From: Pseudomonas poae
Lineage (GTDB): Bacteria; Pseudomonadota; Gammaproteobacteria; Pseudomonadales; Pseudomonadaceae
Assembly: GCA_004000515.1 (NCBI GenBank)
Contig: CP034537.1
Span: 248,001 to 312,000, forward strand
Length of the DNA stretch: 64,000 nucleotides
Direction of reading: 5' to 3'
Shown here: in pieces, positions 1 to 9,312 of the stretch
How the letters are laid out: each line of letters begins with the position of its first letter
How positions within the stretch are numbered: the first letter of the stretch is position 1
Position numbers and translations under genes: made by a program
The notes under the pieces: model-generated
The model's database searches: none
What the model saw: the letters and a program-made list of their open reading frames with translations, nothing else
Told to the model about the DNA's origin: nothing

Positions 1-449
1 CACACTTGCCCTGCTATGGAGCTACGTGTTTCCTAAATATAGCTTAATTAAGTATTCTGTTCGCCGACTTTTAGAAAAAATCATATTTTGGTCAGGTATA
101 GGATAAAATAACGACTTTACGAATGCTGAGTTTTAAGCGCCATGCTAAACGGTGGCTACGTTTCAAGTGGTAGATTGCTACTGATTTTGATCATAAGGCG
201 ACTCAGGCGAAATCAAAAGGTCTAGGCGGGATTCTGTCGGGATTGTAATTACGCGGTCATCGTGTCGTTATGAGTGAGTGGCTACACTAAAATTGTCGGA
301 AAACTTTAGGCTCTCACAGAATATTCCTGACTCCCATACGCTACCAGCCAGGATTAGGTATAAATCGCTACGTGCTTTAAATAAAGACTGGGCGTTACGC
401 TGCTATTAAATTCTCAGAGTAAGCGATGGGCACAGTACCGCCCGCGCTA
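1..449. other. No recognisable gene (decayed accessory DNA)
   Basis: No open frame longer than a few dozen codons and no recognisable family. The stretch lies beside decayed IS66 fragments and is probably degenerate accessory DNA. Confidence 0.5.
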
Positions 450-1010
450 TCTAGTTTTTGAAACTGTAATCCAGGGCCTTGGCGATGGCCGAACCCTCAG
501 GCACAAGCTATCTTTGGGAGGTCATCCAGGTATGAAGTGCGTCGGTGATTGGCGTTGCTTTTCCTGCCGTATTCGCTGTCGATCACCCGGTTTCAGCTCA
601 CAGACTTCTCGTTCAACTTCGTATAAGGCCGCGATGTAGGGCAGTGCTTTTTCGGCGATCTAGCTCTTGTTGGTCGCATGCAAGTCGAAGAACTTTGCGG
701 GCATAGGCCATGCAGCCGATCTGCGTAACGCCCAGCTCAAAGCCTGCCTTGTAGCCGGCAAAGTCATCGCAGACCAGCTTGCCGTTCCATCCGCCCAAGC
801 AGGCTCGTGCGTGGTAAGCGGTTGGTAACCCACCCAAAGCGAAAACTCTGACGGCAACAATCTAGGCAGGCAGGAGTTCTGACTACTGAGATGCCTGACG
901 GAATGGTAACCGTCCGGCCAAGTCACCTACCGAACTCCAGCATTAAGGGCGATGGTGCCCGCGTATTTTTAAGCGAACGCGATCACCCTTATAGCTAGGA
1001 TGCCCATGTG
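450..1010 (-). pseudogene. IS66-family transposase (TnpC) remnant
   Basis: On the minus strand, pieces in several frames match the central and C-terminal part of IS66 TnpC. They include a block around 840-700 with KLVCDDFAGYKAGFE and IGCMAYAR, the FFDLHATNKS segment around 690-660, and further down VPEGSAIAKALDYS-like coding around 500-460. Stops and frame changes interrupt it repeatedly, so it cannot encode a protein. DDFAGY corresponds to the second catalytic aspartate region of IS66 transposases. It belongs to a different IS66 lineage from the complete copy at 6728-9148. Exact ends are not visible. Confidence 0.7.
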
Positions 1011-1254
1011 CCAACGTAGCTCTTATGCCAACCGTTCAAAGTCCAGGTCGTCCAGAAAGCACAGTGCGGCAAGGTGTGATTGCGGGACGCTTACCGCCGA
1101 TAAGCGGAAAACCCGAAAATAGTGGTTACGCGGCCATTTTCGGTTAATATTTTCTGAGTGTTTGGCGCACATTTTAAGAAATTCTTGGCGCGGTTAAGAA
1201 AATCTAGCCAACGACAGGGAAAAAATGGGAAATCCAGTGGGTGACACCCATTAG

Positions 1255-1600
1255 ATCAATCCGATGGAGCTACCCACTGGTGCGCCAACAACTGTCCAAT
1301 TTCACTGGCCCTCTGCGTCGACAACCGCGATAGCCATACGGGTCATGTGCCGTTCATGCGCGCAGACTGAATCAGGCTCATGATTGCCGCAGCCCTTTTT
1401 CCGCTACGCAACGACCCTGCGAAGAGCCAGTTTTGCGTCCAAGCGCCATGGCCTAATTTGGTTTTCCGCCCAATTGTTATCTATGGGAACGCTCCCGTCA
1501 TTGAGTTAGTGCGATAGCGCTGCCCAGCGTTTCAGGCTGTAATCGAGTGCTCTGCTGATGGCCGTAAGCGTTCGGCCAAGTCATCTTCCGAACCTCCACG
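1255..1600 (-). pseudogene. Second IS66 TnpC C-terminal remnant
   Basis: Minus-strand translation gives ALDYSLKRWAAL, then DGSVPIDNNWAENQIR (the conserved IS66 C-terminal block with the catalytic glutamate), then frame-broken pieces recalling the usual continuation GRKNWLFAGS and IQSARMNGHDPYAY. Several stops and frame changes show it is dead. A GTAAGCGTTCGGCCAAGT-like stretch at about 1566-1583 resembles an IS66 terminal inverted repeat, and a similar one lies near 918-935, so more than one IS66 copy decayed here. Confidence 0.7.
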
Positions 1601-2068
1601 GCGCTCTCGCATTCAAGCTAATCAAGTGATAAACACCATAAATATCCAATGCCACGGCAAGCAATAGGCGATCAGATGGCGCGATTTTCGATTTATAGCG
1701 GATTGATTTTGGTTGGCAACTCGTCGCTGGAGAGTGGAGATCCTCCCATGGGCGTTGCTTTCGGCCAATTCGAGCCAACCACTGGGTATCCTGCTATTCA
1801 AAACGAGTGCCGCACAAATCACTTCAACCAGTCCGGTTTGGCCCTTTCAGTAAAAACCGAAGCAGGCTTGGTTATTCCATCTATGGGAGTCGCCATTCTG
1901 GATTACGCTGAAGAGCTTCTGCCCGATTGCATCGAGATAAGTATCCTCGGCATTCCCACTGCTTTTTATGAAGAATTTTTTCCTGCCCATGTGATCAAGT
2001 ACGCGCACCAATTGGCTAGGTGAGCCGCTCCATGGCGAGCAAGATGCGCCGTCTTTAGCAGGAAGGTG
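1601..2068. other. No convincing gene; left flank of the IS21 element
   Basis: A 124-codon plus-strand frame (1649-2023) exists but matches no family I know, and has no clear ribosome site. On the minus strand around 1700-1620 a faint LLLAVALDIYG stretch is vaguely like transposase DDE cores, too weak to assign. The stretch does not continue the CD-NTase gene cut at the other end of the IS21 element. Confidence 0.45.
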
Positions 2069-2121
2069 TGTTGGCGCTGATTGAAAACTGACCCACCCTG
2101 CCGATTGAAAATTGACCCAGG
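2069..2121. repeat. IS21 left terminal repeats
   Basis: Two copies of a GATTGAAAA(C/T)TGACCCA motif in tandem, at about 2078-2094 and 2101-2118. They are the transposase-binding repeats expected at an IS21 terminus and are inverted relative to those at 4580-4647. Confidence 0.8.
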
Positions 2122-2237
2122 ACGGATTGCTGATTTCTGTCCCAGCAATTGTGGATAAGCTTAGCAGCAGTGGGCCGATTCAAGACGCATCAACCCCCAC
2201 CGCATGTAGGCATGCAGCAGGGTATTTATGGTGCGGA

Positions 2238-3041
2238 TCAAAATGGCTCATCGTCCTCGACATCATCTCCGTCCTTGCGCTTTCGTTCCCGTGACTTGAT
2301 CTTTGTCTGGGCGGCCAAGGTGCTGTGTTGTAGGCGGTAGGACTCGTTGCCCGTTTCGACGATGTGGCAGTGATGTGTCAGCCGATCCAACAACGCGGTG
2401 GTCATCTTGGCGTCGCCAAACACACTCGACCATTCCGAGAAGCTGAGGTTGGTGGTGATGACCACGCTGGTGTGTTCGTACAGTTTGGACAGCAGGTGAA
2501 ATAACAGGGCACCGCCGCTTTGGCTAAAGGGCAAATATCCCAGCTCATCCAGTATCACCAGGTCTGTGCGAAGCAGTCCCTGGGCGATTCGCCCTGCCTT
2601 GCCATCGTACTTCTCACGCTCCAGCAGATTCACCAGATCCACCGTGGAAAAGAAGCGCACGCGTTTGTTGTGGGCCGTGATTCCGGATACAGCCAAGGCA
2701 CTGGCCAGGTGTGTTTTCCCGGTTCCAGGGCCGCCGATGAACACGACATTCTGCGCCGTTTCAGTGAACGCTAAGCTGGATAGATCGCTGACCAGCCGGG
2801 CATCAGCGCTGGAAGCGCTGAAGTCAAAGCCAGCTAAGTCACGGTGCATGGGGAGTTTTGCCATGTTCATCTGATGATTCACCGAGCGCACCGCGCGATC
2901 CGCATGTTCCTGCTGAAGCAGATGTTCCAGCAGCCATTTCGATGAAGCCGTCGACGCTGTTCCTTGAGAGACCAGTTCTTCCCAAGCACTGGCCATGCCG
3001 TGCAGGCGAAGTTCTTTGAGTTCAGTCATTAGGTCACGCAT
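2238..3041 (-). CDS. istB: IS21-family helper ATPase IstB
   Basis: AAA+ ATPase of IS21 elements, the DnaC-like helper that activates the IstA transposase and selects targets. The 267-residue product has a Walker A GGPGTGKT at about residues 103-110 and a Walker B LVILDELG near 161-168, within the usual 240-270 residue length. I chose the start at 3041 because GAGGAGAATCGC precedes it as a strong ribosome site. It overlaps the end of istA by a few bases, the usual coupled arrangement. The frame is intact. Confidence 0.92.
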   Translation of the reverse strand: MRDLMTELKELRLHGMASAWEELVSQGTASTASSKWLLEHLLQQEHADRAVRSVNHQMNMAKLPMHRDLAGFDFSASSADARLVSDLSSLAFTETAQNVVFIGGPGTGKTHLASALAVSGITAHNKRVRFFSTVDLVNLLEREKYDGKAGRIAQGLLRTDLVILDELGYLPFSQSGGALLFHLLSKLYEHTSVVITTNLSFSEWSSVFGDAKMTTALLDRLTHHCHIVETGNESYRLQHSTLAAQTKIKSRERKRKDGDDVEDDEPF

Positions 3042-4541
3042 TGCGATTCTCCTCATCGGTCGCACGGAGCCGGTCGTAGCGTGCTGTATTGGCAACAGGC
3101 GCGACCTTGAGTTGCAGGCTGGTTTCTACACTGGGAGGTAGTGCGGTGGAGGTCAGGCGGGCAAGGACATTGAGGATGTGATCGGCGCTCAGACTTCCCG
3201 ATTCAAGTACCAGCTCCACCGCCACCAGCACAGGTTCGAGCCCCGCAATTGGCACAGCAGCCAGTACCTGCATCATGATTCGATCACCGTTGGTGTGACG
3301 CCTCAGTCCTCGTTTGAGAAGCCGTAACGGTTTTGGCAGATCAGCAAATGGCGCACCGTTGCGCAATGCACCAGGCTTGCGTTCGATGAGTGGGATGTAG
3401 TGCTGCCAGTCAAAACTGACCTGATCTCGATCAAAGAGGCGCTCGTGACTGGCGATCACCGTTTCGTCGGCAATGACCACGATCCGCGAAGGGTACAAAC
3501 GGCTACTGACCCACTGGCCGACGCGCTCACATGGCACTGAATAGCGATTTCGCGCCACGCTGATCAGGCAGGTGCTGGAGACCCGCACGGTACGCTCGAC
3601 GTAGCCATCAAATGCCGTCGGCATTGGCATCATTTCGACCTGCTCCAGCTCTAAGACCTCGGCCACCGTCAGCCCGTTGTACTGCGGATGCACCAGTTCG
3701 CTCCAGAGCGACCGGCAACGTTGGCCGAGCCAGACATTCAGTTCCTCGAAGGTGTGAAACATGCAGTTTTGAGCATCGAGCCAGATTCGCCTCCGGCTGT
3801 CCTGAACGTTCTTTTCGACGATGCCTTTTTCCCAGCCAGAGGCCACGTTGCAGAAGTCCGGATCGAACAGATAGTGCGCGCACATCACGGAAAACCGGGC
3901 GTTGACCGTGCGCCCTTTGCCTTTGTTGACCTTGTCGACAGCCGTTTTCATGTTGTCGTAGATGCCGCGACGCGGCACACCACCAACGCTCCAAACGAAC
4001 GGGTGTGGGCATCAAACAGCATCTCGTGGCCTTGGCTGGGGTACGCAACCAACCAGAATGCGCGGCTGGCACACAGCTTCATGTGGGAGACCTGGATACG
4101 TCGAAAAAGACCACCGATCAGCAGGCCTTCTTCGCTCCAGTCAAATTGAAAGGCCTCACCGAGCGCAAACGTCAGCGGTACAAAAGCGCGTAAAGACTTG
4201 CCTTGCTCGCCTCGCCAAGAGCGCACAAACGCCGTGAGCTGGCTGTAACCGCCGTCATAACCCTCGGCTTTGATCTGCTCAAAAAGTGCTTTGGCGCTCC
4301 TGCGGTTGTGTTTTGGCCGGAACGAATCGGCCTTGAGCGCCTGCTCCAGGGTCTCGTGAAAAGGGCTGAGCTTATTGAAGGTTGCGCACCGTTGGTACGC
4401 TGGCTGAATGGCTTCGGGCGCTCTGACCCATTTTCGGATGGTGTTTCTCGACAGCCCGGTACGCTTGGCTATCTGATGCAGCGAGAGCTTGTCGCGGAAG
4501 TACATCCGCCGGATTTTTCCCAACATTTCCATGCTGATCAC
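3034..4541 (-). pseudogene. istA: IS21-family transposase IstA, frameshifted
   Basis: DDE transposase of about 510 residues when both frames are joined. The N-terminal part (4541 to about 3975) has a helix-turn-helix (LSLHQIAKRTGLSRNTIRKW) and the first catalytic aspartate in FQFDWSEE. After a one-base deletion near 3975 (GCGTTGGTGGTG where GCGTTGGGTGGTG would stay in frame) the rest continues in another frame with the second aspartate in GIYDNMKTAVDKV and the glutamate in EKGIVEKNVQ. Every catalytic block is present, so a sequence error would explain the break. If real, the element cannot move by itself. Confidence 0.85.
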
Positions 4542-4579
4542 CCTGTGTTCTCCTGCTCGAAAAGTGAGCAGAAGCAGTT

Positions 4580-4647
4580 GAACACCTGGGTCAGTTTTCA
4601 GTCGGCAGAAGAGCCTCTACTGGGTCAGTTTTCGGTCAGCGGCAACA
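4580..4647. repeat. IS21 right terminal repeats
   Basis: Two copies of TGGGTCAGTTTTC(A/G)GTC at about 4583-4599 and 4621-4637, inverse complements of the left-end motif. The outermost bases CAACA end at 4647, directly at the break in the CD-NTase reading frame. Confidence 0.8.
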
Positions 4648-4821
4648 GATATGGGCCTCAGCGAGCAACGGATTGTCAGAAGCCGAGAGGATTTTTTCCA
4701 GTTGGGAGTAGCGGTCGTTGATTTTTTCGTACTGCGCTTCCGACAGCGAGATTTCCCGCGCGGCGCGAAGCAGAAAATATTCCCAACTGCTGCGCTTGGT
4801 CTGTTCGTTGCTCAAAAGCAT
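4648..4821 (-). pseudogene. CBASS CD-NTase, N-terminal fragment cut by IS21
   Basis: Fifty-eight codons of a SMODS/CD-NTase-like nucleotidyltransferase: an N-terminal helical region with YEKINDRYSQLEKILSAS and DNPLLAEAHI, the lead-in that in this family comes just before the YPQGS nucleotidyltransferase core. At codon 59 the frame enters the IS21 end, adds Cys-Cys-Arg and stops. The GS and DxD catalytic motifs are therefore absent and the protein cannot make cyclic nucleotides. It follows cap5 with abutting codons (TAA then ATG), showing one operon. The missing 3' part is not found on the other side of the IS element. Family assignment rests on the short N-terminus plus its neighbour. Confidence 0.72.
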
Positions 4822-5988
4822 TTACATAGCCTCCTGGGCCACCGAGCCCAATTGCAGTGTTTGCGTAAACCGATCTTGGTTTTCTTTGTCCCGATCGAAG
4901 ATCAGGTACGTATGTTGATGCTGCGTTGTGAGCAACGCGCCAAACTCGATGGCCAGTGCCGCAGGAATGGCAGCGAAGACGTGGATAGGATCGGGAGTCA
5001 GAGCCTCAAGCTGACTCAGTCGTATTTGGAGTGCGTCGCGAAAGGCATGAATCACCCGACGGTTCTGTACCATCGCGTAGCTTGGTTCAGGGATCGACAG
5101 CTCTGCAATACGTGCACCGGGTAGAGCGTCGGTCACGTCGCGAACTGGAACTTGTGCAGAAATGGAGAGCACCAACGCCAGTGGACCATCGCCGTTGGGT
5201 GGAGGCGTGAACAGAAAACTGGGCGGCTCAGCACACTGATCGGGCCAGCGCAAAAGATGCTCGCGGTGAAAAGAGAAGATTAAGCGTTTGGAACGATCGC
5301 CGATGCTCTGGCCCAACATCATCAAAGCTGGGATATCGGCCAAGCCTACTACTGCTAGCGCGGGCGAGTCGCCATAGGTGCCGCCCCGACGCTTGAGTTG
5401 CTGCTCCAGCTCATACTGGATGCTGTCTTTGACGTTCTGCCAATAGGCAGCGTCCCTGCCGCGCGGTCCGGGCGCAGGGAAGGCAATTTTGATGCCTTGA
5501 TCGAAGGCGGTTAATCCCTCCGCAGACATCGCAGTCAATAGATCGCGAACGGGAATATCGTTGATCGTCTGGAAATGCTGACTCTGAACAATGAGAGGAA
5601 TCGCTCTGCCACCATCAGGGGTCGTTGCGGCGATTCGGATGCGCTCTAGGTATGCTTGGTGTAAACCACTCAAATCATTTTCAGGATAACCGTCTGCGTC
5701 ACGATCAATTTTGTCATGACAGCCTGGGCACAGGAGCATCAGGTTAGCAGTATCGTTCGTGTGCGCCTCAGCATCATGATCCGCGCGTCCCCGAGGCCCC
5801 TTGGGACTGGCGGGTAGGATATGCGCCACCTCGCCCCATTTCATTGGCTTGCCGGCACGATAGTCGAACGTTAGATCTGTGCCGCACAGTTCGCAATGAC
5901 CAGCGGTCTGTGTCCATACGATCCGCTTCGTCTCATCATTCGTGTTAAAGCGCCCAATCGCGGGCTTAGCGTCTTCTGGTTCTGCCAT
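4822..5988 (-). CDS. cap5: CBASS effector Cap5 (HNH-SAVED nuclease)
   Basis: A 388-residue protein with an N-terminal HNH nuclease and a C-terminal SAVED ligand-sensing domain. The HNH part shows a zinc ribbon C32-x2-C35, catalytic-region GEVAHI (H56), N82 and C87-x2-C90-H91. From about residue 150 the SAVED domain includes RGRDAAYW, LAVVGLADIPALMMLG and DPIHVFAAIPAALAIEFGAL. Cap5 proteins bind a cyclic nucleotide made by the partner CD-NTase and then degrade DNA, killing the infected cell. Here the partner gene downstream is truncated, so this effector is probably uncued. The frame is intact. The ribosome site before 5988 is weak (GGGTAGGTC). Confidence 0.88.
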   Translation of the reverse strand: MAEPEDAKPAIGRFNTNDETKRIVWTQTAGHCELCGTDLTFDYRAGKPMKWGEVAHILPASPKGPRGRADHDAEAHTNDTANLMLLCPGCHDKIDRDADGYPENDLSGLHQAYLERIRIAATTPDGGRAIPLIVQSQHFQTINDIPVRDLLTAMSAEGLTAFDQGIKIAFPAPGPRGRDAAYWQNVKDSIQYELEQQLKRRGGTYGDSPALAVVGLADIPALMMLGQSIGDRSKRLIFSFHREHLLRWPDQCAEPPSFLFTPPPNGDGPLALVLSISAQVPVRDVTDALPGARIAELSIPEPSYAMVQNRRVIHAFRDALQIRLSQLEALTPDPIHVFAAIPAALAIEFGALLTTQHQHTYLIFDRDKENQDRFTQTLQLGSVAQEAM

Positions 5989-6333
5989 TTCGACCTACCC
6001 CCGAGAAACATCCATGATTGAAAACGATGATGGCAAGATAAGATCATATTAAGGTCATTTGCCTCAAATTCAAGAGAGATCTGAGTGGTGACCAATGCTG
6101 AGCCAACTTCGAGCAGGACGCTTGTTTTGACTCATCGAAACGGAGTGATGGCAGCTTTCGCTTTCTGGAAAATGCTGATGGGTAATGGCGCTGACCAAAG
6201 CGTATGTTGCAGCACTTCGGGAGAGGCAGAAAATCGGCCAAAAGCAGACGGCAGTGATTATCACGCTTCAACCGGCTTAGGCATCGCGAGCATAATGAAT
6301 CGTTCCTACCAAGACCAACTCGTGGAGAATATT
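5989..6333. other. Intergenic region between cap5 and the AbrB-like gene
   Basis: Holds the promoter region of the divergent cap5 and AbrB-like genes. A 31-codon plus-strand frame starting ATGGCGCTGACC near 6191 reads like the first helix of an XRE-type regulator (LTKAYVAALRER) and then stops. It may be a decayed regulator but is too short to assign. Confidence 0.4.
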
Positions 6334-6522
6334 ATGATCGAAGCTCAGCGCTGGAACGTGAAATGCCAAAATCCTACAGATGGAAGTGGAGACGTCATCG
6401 TTGACTTACCTGCCGACCTACTCGTGAGCATGGGACTCAGTATCGGCGATGAATTGACCATTGAAGTGGTCGACGGAGCAATTGTTTTAACTCCTAAGTC
6501 GAAGGATCAAACTATCCCCTGA
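6334..6522 (+). CDS. AbrB/MazE-like DNA-binding protein
   Basis: A 62-residue protein with the swapped-hairpin AbrB/SpoVT fold signature: GDVIVDLPADLLVSMGLSIG, then DELTIEVVDGAIVLTP. Proteins of this size are usually antitoxins or small autoregulators. The start at 6334 is preceded by GTGGAG at good spacing; an earlier in-frame ATG at 6295 is possible. No toxin gene follows: the 200 bases to the IS66 element are non-coding, so the partner, if one existed, may have been lost when IS66 inserted. Confidence 0.7.
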   Translation: MIEAQRWNVKCQNPTDGSGDVIVDLPADLLVSMGLSIGDELTIEVVDGAIVLTPKSKDQTIP

Positions 6523-6719
6523 ACCATTTCAGGGCTCGAGTTAAATCTCAGGTTAGCACACAGAAATTGGGGCAATCGACGGCGAAGAAAACTCTATTGG
6601 GTTAGACAAGAAACTGCGGTGCTACGCTGCAACTGGTCGATTTTTACCTGTCGCCACCCTTAGATACCTGGCTTGGGTTGGCGACCACTTAAACATTGAG
6701 AGTTGGATCGATTGATGGT

Positions 6720-6727
6720 GTTAAATC
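6720..6727. repeat. 8-bp target duplication, left of IS66
   Basis: GTTAAATC directly before the IS66 left inverted repeat, identical to 9149-9156. Eight bases is the known duplication length for IS66. Confidence 0.9.
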
Positions 6728-6832
6728 GTAAGCGCTCCATGAACCCCACATTCAAAGTCACCACCTGATCCCAGACGCGGTGCCCCATATTTCTCTACCT
6801 GTGGAACATAAATAGCTCACCTACCATTTTGC

Positions 6833-6914
6833 TGGCATAAGAATGCCAATGTTTGGCTATTTCAGTGGCACAAAAATGCCAAAATTTGGTTATTTCAATG
6901 GCACAAAAATGCCA
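6833..6914. repeat. Three palindromic 33-bp tandem repeats inside IS66
   Basis: The imperfect palindromes TGGCATAAGAATGCCA, TGGCACAAAAATGCCA and again TGGCACAAAAATGCCA start at 6833, 6866 and 6899, exactly 33 bases apart, separated by AATTTGGTTATTTCAA-like spacers that are also repeated. The array lies in the non-coding end of the IS66 element, downstream of tnpC. Regular spacing of about three helical turns suggests binding sites for a dimeric protein, possibly the transposase. Confidence 0.8.
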
Positions 6915-7140
6915 CGGAAATGCAGAAGTAAGCCCTATCTATGCTCATGTGAGCCAGTTTTGACCTGTACCGGGGGTAGGACTATTTTTGTACCGGGGGT
7001 AGAATTTTCTGTTTTTACAGGACTTTGGAGGCCCAAAAACGTACCGAATCTATTACGTGCATGGTGGATTTGGCGGTACAGCAAAGCATATCGAAAGGTC
7101 TCGATAGCGTGCGATCCAACCAACCACGATAGGGTCAGGC

Positions 7141-8685
7141 TTAACGTCGTATCTCTGGCGAACAGTTCCACGGCAGCAGTGCTTCATAGTCCGTCACCGA
7201 CTGCGCATGTGGTAACTGCTCCAGTACGTGGCGTAGCCACGTATAAGGCTCTTGGCCGTTGACCTTGGCGGTCTCCACCAGACTGTATATCTGAGCACTG
7301 GCGGTAGCGCCTTTGGGCGTGTCGCTGAACAGCCACGCCTTACGACCGATAACGAACGGTTTTATCGCCCTTTCGGCCGCATTGTTGTCGATAGGTAAAA
7401 AACCGGCTTGTACATAACGCTCCAGCCGGCTCCAGTTGCTGGCCAGATAATTAATGGCCTTACCCAGCACACTTTGTGGCGTGACTTGCGGCTGCGTTTT
7501 TTCCAACCAGCCTTTCAACTGAGCCAGGATCGGAACGCTCTTTTGCTGACGGCCGATTAAACGCTGTTCATCATCGCTGTCCTTGAGCTCGCGCTCGATG
7601 CCATACAGCTTGTTGATCATTGTTAGGGCGATATCGGCACGTCCCGTCTTGCCCTTCGGCTGCACTTTCTGAGCCTCGACAAACTTGCGGCGCGCATGGG
7701 CCATGCAGGCCAGCCGTTCAACCCCCGGTTGCAACGCCAAGGCGTTATAGCCCGCGTAATCATCGGTCATCACATAGCCGCGATAACTTTCCAGCAGACG
7801 CAACGGAACCTCCCGCGCACGGCTGGACGTGTACTCGAACAACACGACTTTGCGATCTGGCGGGCCGCTGGCTTGTACCCACATCCAGGATTGGCTGGTC
7901 GGGTCTCGACCTGGCTCTTTCAATACTTGAACACGAGTTTCATCGCAGTGGATCACCGGGCTTTCCAGTAATCGGTCGCGCATTAAGTTCAGCAGTGGCT
8001 GAAAGTGTTCGCCGCACTGCATCACCCAGCGCGCCAGTGTTTGCCTTGGTATATCGATACCGTGTCGACTTAACACCGTCTCGAAACGATGCAGCGGCAA
8101 GCCATCGACGTACTTGGTGGTCAGCAACATGGCCAGAACGCTTGGGCTGGCCATGCTCTTTTCGATTAGTTGAGCCGGTTTGTCGGCGGTGACCGGTGCC
8201 GTTTCGCACCCACGGCAACCGTAAACCTTACGGATATGTTTGATGACACGGATCTGCATCGGCACGATATCCAGCTGTTCGCTGATTTCTTCGCTGATCA
8301 CGTGCTTGCGGCAACCGCAGGCACAGGTCAGTTCATGCTCGGGCAGTTCGTGGATGACCTCGACACGCGGCAGCTCAGCCGACAATACCTTACGTTTTCC
8401 TCGGCGCGGCACCGGGGAAACGACTTCCTCTTCAGCATCGCCGATCAATGGCATCGGCTCACTTTCAGGCTCATTGAACAGTGCAAGTTGCGGCGTATTG
8501 GGCTGCGCTGTCTGCTCGGACTTACGCCCGAACAAGTGGTCGCGCAACAGCTTGATCTGTCCTTTCAGGTCGACGATGTGAGCCTGATAAGCCTGGGCAA
8601 CTTCTTCCTGGCGATTGAGTGCCTCAAGCAGCATGTGCTTGAGCAAAACGGGGTCATCAGGAAGATCGTCGGGCAGAGAAATCAT
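7141..8685 (-). CDS. tnpC: IS66-family transposase TnpC
   Basis: A 514-residue intact IS66 transposase. An N-terminal leucine-rich helix ([19 protein letters not shown], about residues 40-58) precedes a zinc-finger-like region with CACGC and GCRGC (about 121-160) and a DDE core with D248 in HCDETRV, D308-D309 in MTDDYAGY and E438 in IDNNAAERA. The start gives the family's usual length. It lies 18 bases after tnpB. Confidence 0.95.
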   Translation of the reverse strand: MISLPDDLPDDPVLLKHMLLEALNRQEEVAQAYQAHIVDLKGQIKLLRDHLFGRKSEQTAQPNTPQLALFNEPESEPMPLIGDAEEEVVSPVPRRGKRKVLSAELPRVEVIHELPEHELTCACGCRKHVISEEISEQLDIVPMQIRVIKHIRKVYGCRGCETAPVTADKPAQLIEKSMASPSVLAMLLTTKYVDGLPLHRFETVLSRHGIDIPRQTLARWVMQCGEHFQPLLNLMRDRLLESPVIHCDETRVQVLKEPGRDPTSQSWMWVQASGPPDRKVVLFEYTSSRAREVPLRLLESYRGYVMTDDYAGYNALALQPGVERLACMAHARRKFVEAQKVQPKGKTGRADIALTMINKLYGIERELKDSDDEQRLIGRQQKSVPILAQLKGWLEKTQPQVTPQSVLGKAINYLASNWSRLERYVQAGFLPIDNNAAERAIKPFVIGRKAWLFSDTPKGATASAQIYSLVETAKVNGQEPYTWLRHVLEQLPHAQSVTDYEALLPWNCSPEIRR

Positions 8686-8703
8686 GGCCCGGATTATACC
8701 GGG

Positions 8704-9063
8704 TCAGGCTACGTAGCGCGGAGTTAAAACCTGGTGAGGACGGTTGCGCCACAGGTCAAAACCGTCGAGCAGCCAGTTCAGTTCCTGGACGCTCAGAACG
8801 ATCACTTCATCGCTGAGATCAGGCGATGTTTTGAATCGCTCGAACTCCAAGCGCTTAAGCCAAAGGCAGAAGCCGTTGCGCTCCCAGTACAAAATCTTCA
8901 CGCGGTTACGGGGCTTGTTGAGAAAAACGAAGAGCACGGGATCGAACACCGCCACTTTTATGTCCAGCTCGACCAGCGCAGCGAGCCCATTAATGGACTT
9001 TCTGAAGTCCACGGGCTTGGGGTAGAGATAAACTTTTTCAACTTTGGCGTCGGGTCGCATCAT
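8704..9063 (-). CDS. tnpB: IS66 accessory protein TnpB
   Basis: IS66 Orf2 protein with the typical core VYLYPKPVDFRKSINGLAAL and a C-terminal WERNGFCLWLKRLE, needed together with TnpC for IS66 transposition. Of the two adjacent ATG codons I chose the first (9063), placed after GGAGGCCAGCTCGTC; this gives 119 residues, the usual size. An upstream extension to 9108 is open but unlike the family. Confidence 0.92.
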   Translation of the reverse strand: MMRPDAKVEKVYLYPKPVDFRKSINGLAALVELDIKVAVFDPVLFVFLNKPRNRVKILYWERNGFCLWLKRLEFERFKTSPDLSDEVIVLSVQELNWLLDGFDLWRNRPHQVLTPRYVA

Positions 9064-9148
9064 GACGAGCTGGCCTCCTGAGAGAATCGGGAGCACAGCA
9101 TCCGGCATCAGCTAAGCGCTATGAATGTGGGGTTCATGGAGCGCTTAC

Positions 9149-9156
9149 GTTAAATC
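9149..9156. repeat. 8-bp target duplication, right of IS66
   Basis: GTTAAATC, identical to 6720-6727. Confidence 0.9.
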
Positions 9157-9312
9157 CAGTCCGGGATATGACTGACGCCCCTAATATTTTAAGCTTCAAT
9201 CGACACGAACCTGTTAGATGACCCCGCGGTAAGTGAAGGCGGCTTAATACCCCGCGGGCGAAAAGTGAGAGTACCCACTTACATCGATGTGACCGACACT
9301 ACTTTCACAAAC

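Larger units (their letters stand above)
2069..4647 (-). mobile_element. IS21-family insertion sequence
   Basis: A 2.58-kb element with istA and istB on the minus strand and IS21-style multiple terminal repeats. The left end reads TGTTGGCGCTGATTGAAAAC from 2069. The right end, read inward from 4647, is TGTTGCCGCTGACCGAAAAC, a near-identical inverted repeat. A second internal copy of the GAAAACTGACCC motif lies at each end (about 2103-2120 and 4580-4603). No matching target duplication flanks it (AAGGTG left, GATATG right), which suggests that one flank was lost after insertion. The right end lies exactly at codon 58 of a CBASS CD-NTase gene. istA carries a frameshift, so transposition may be impaired unless that is a sequence error. 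Confidence 0.88.
6728..9148 (-). mobile_element. Complete IS66-family element (two-ORF type)
   Basis: A 2421-bp element bounded by 27-bp perfect inverted repeats: GTAAGCGCTCCATGAACCCC onward from 6728 and its complement ending at 9148. It is flanked by identical 8-bp direct repeats GTTAAATC. tnpB and tnpC lie on the minus strand with intact frames; no tnpA is present, since only 85 bases separate the right end from tnpB. About 390 bases after tnpC are non-coding and hold three 33-bp palindromic repeats. Perfect ends and duplications point to a recent insertion. Confidence 0.93.

Noticed and set aside
1649..2023. 124-codon plus-strand frame
   Set aside because: No family, no convincing ribosome site, and surrounded by decayed transposon DNA; chance frame more likely.
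6191..6286. 31-codon frame beginning like an XRE regulator
   Set aside because: Too short, stops before the helix-turn-helix is complete; similarity only impressionistic.
6833..6914. CRISPR array
   Set aside because: Only three units, the spacers are also repeated, and the array is inside an IS66 element with no cas genes.
6833..6914. Sigma-54 promoters in the TGGCAC repeats
   Set aside because: GG and GC are 9 bases apart instead of 10, and the sequence is a symmetrical palindrome.
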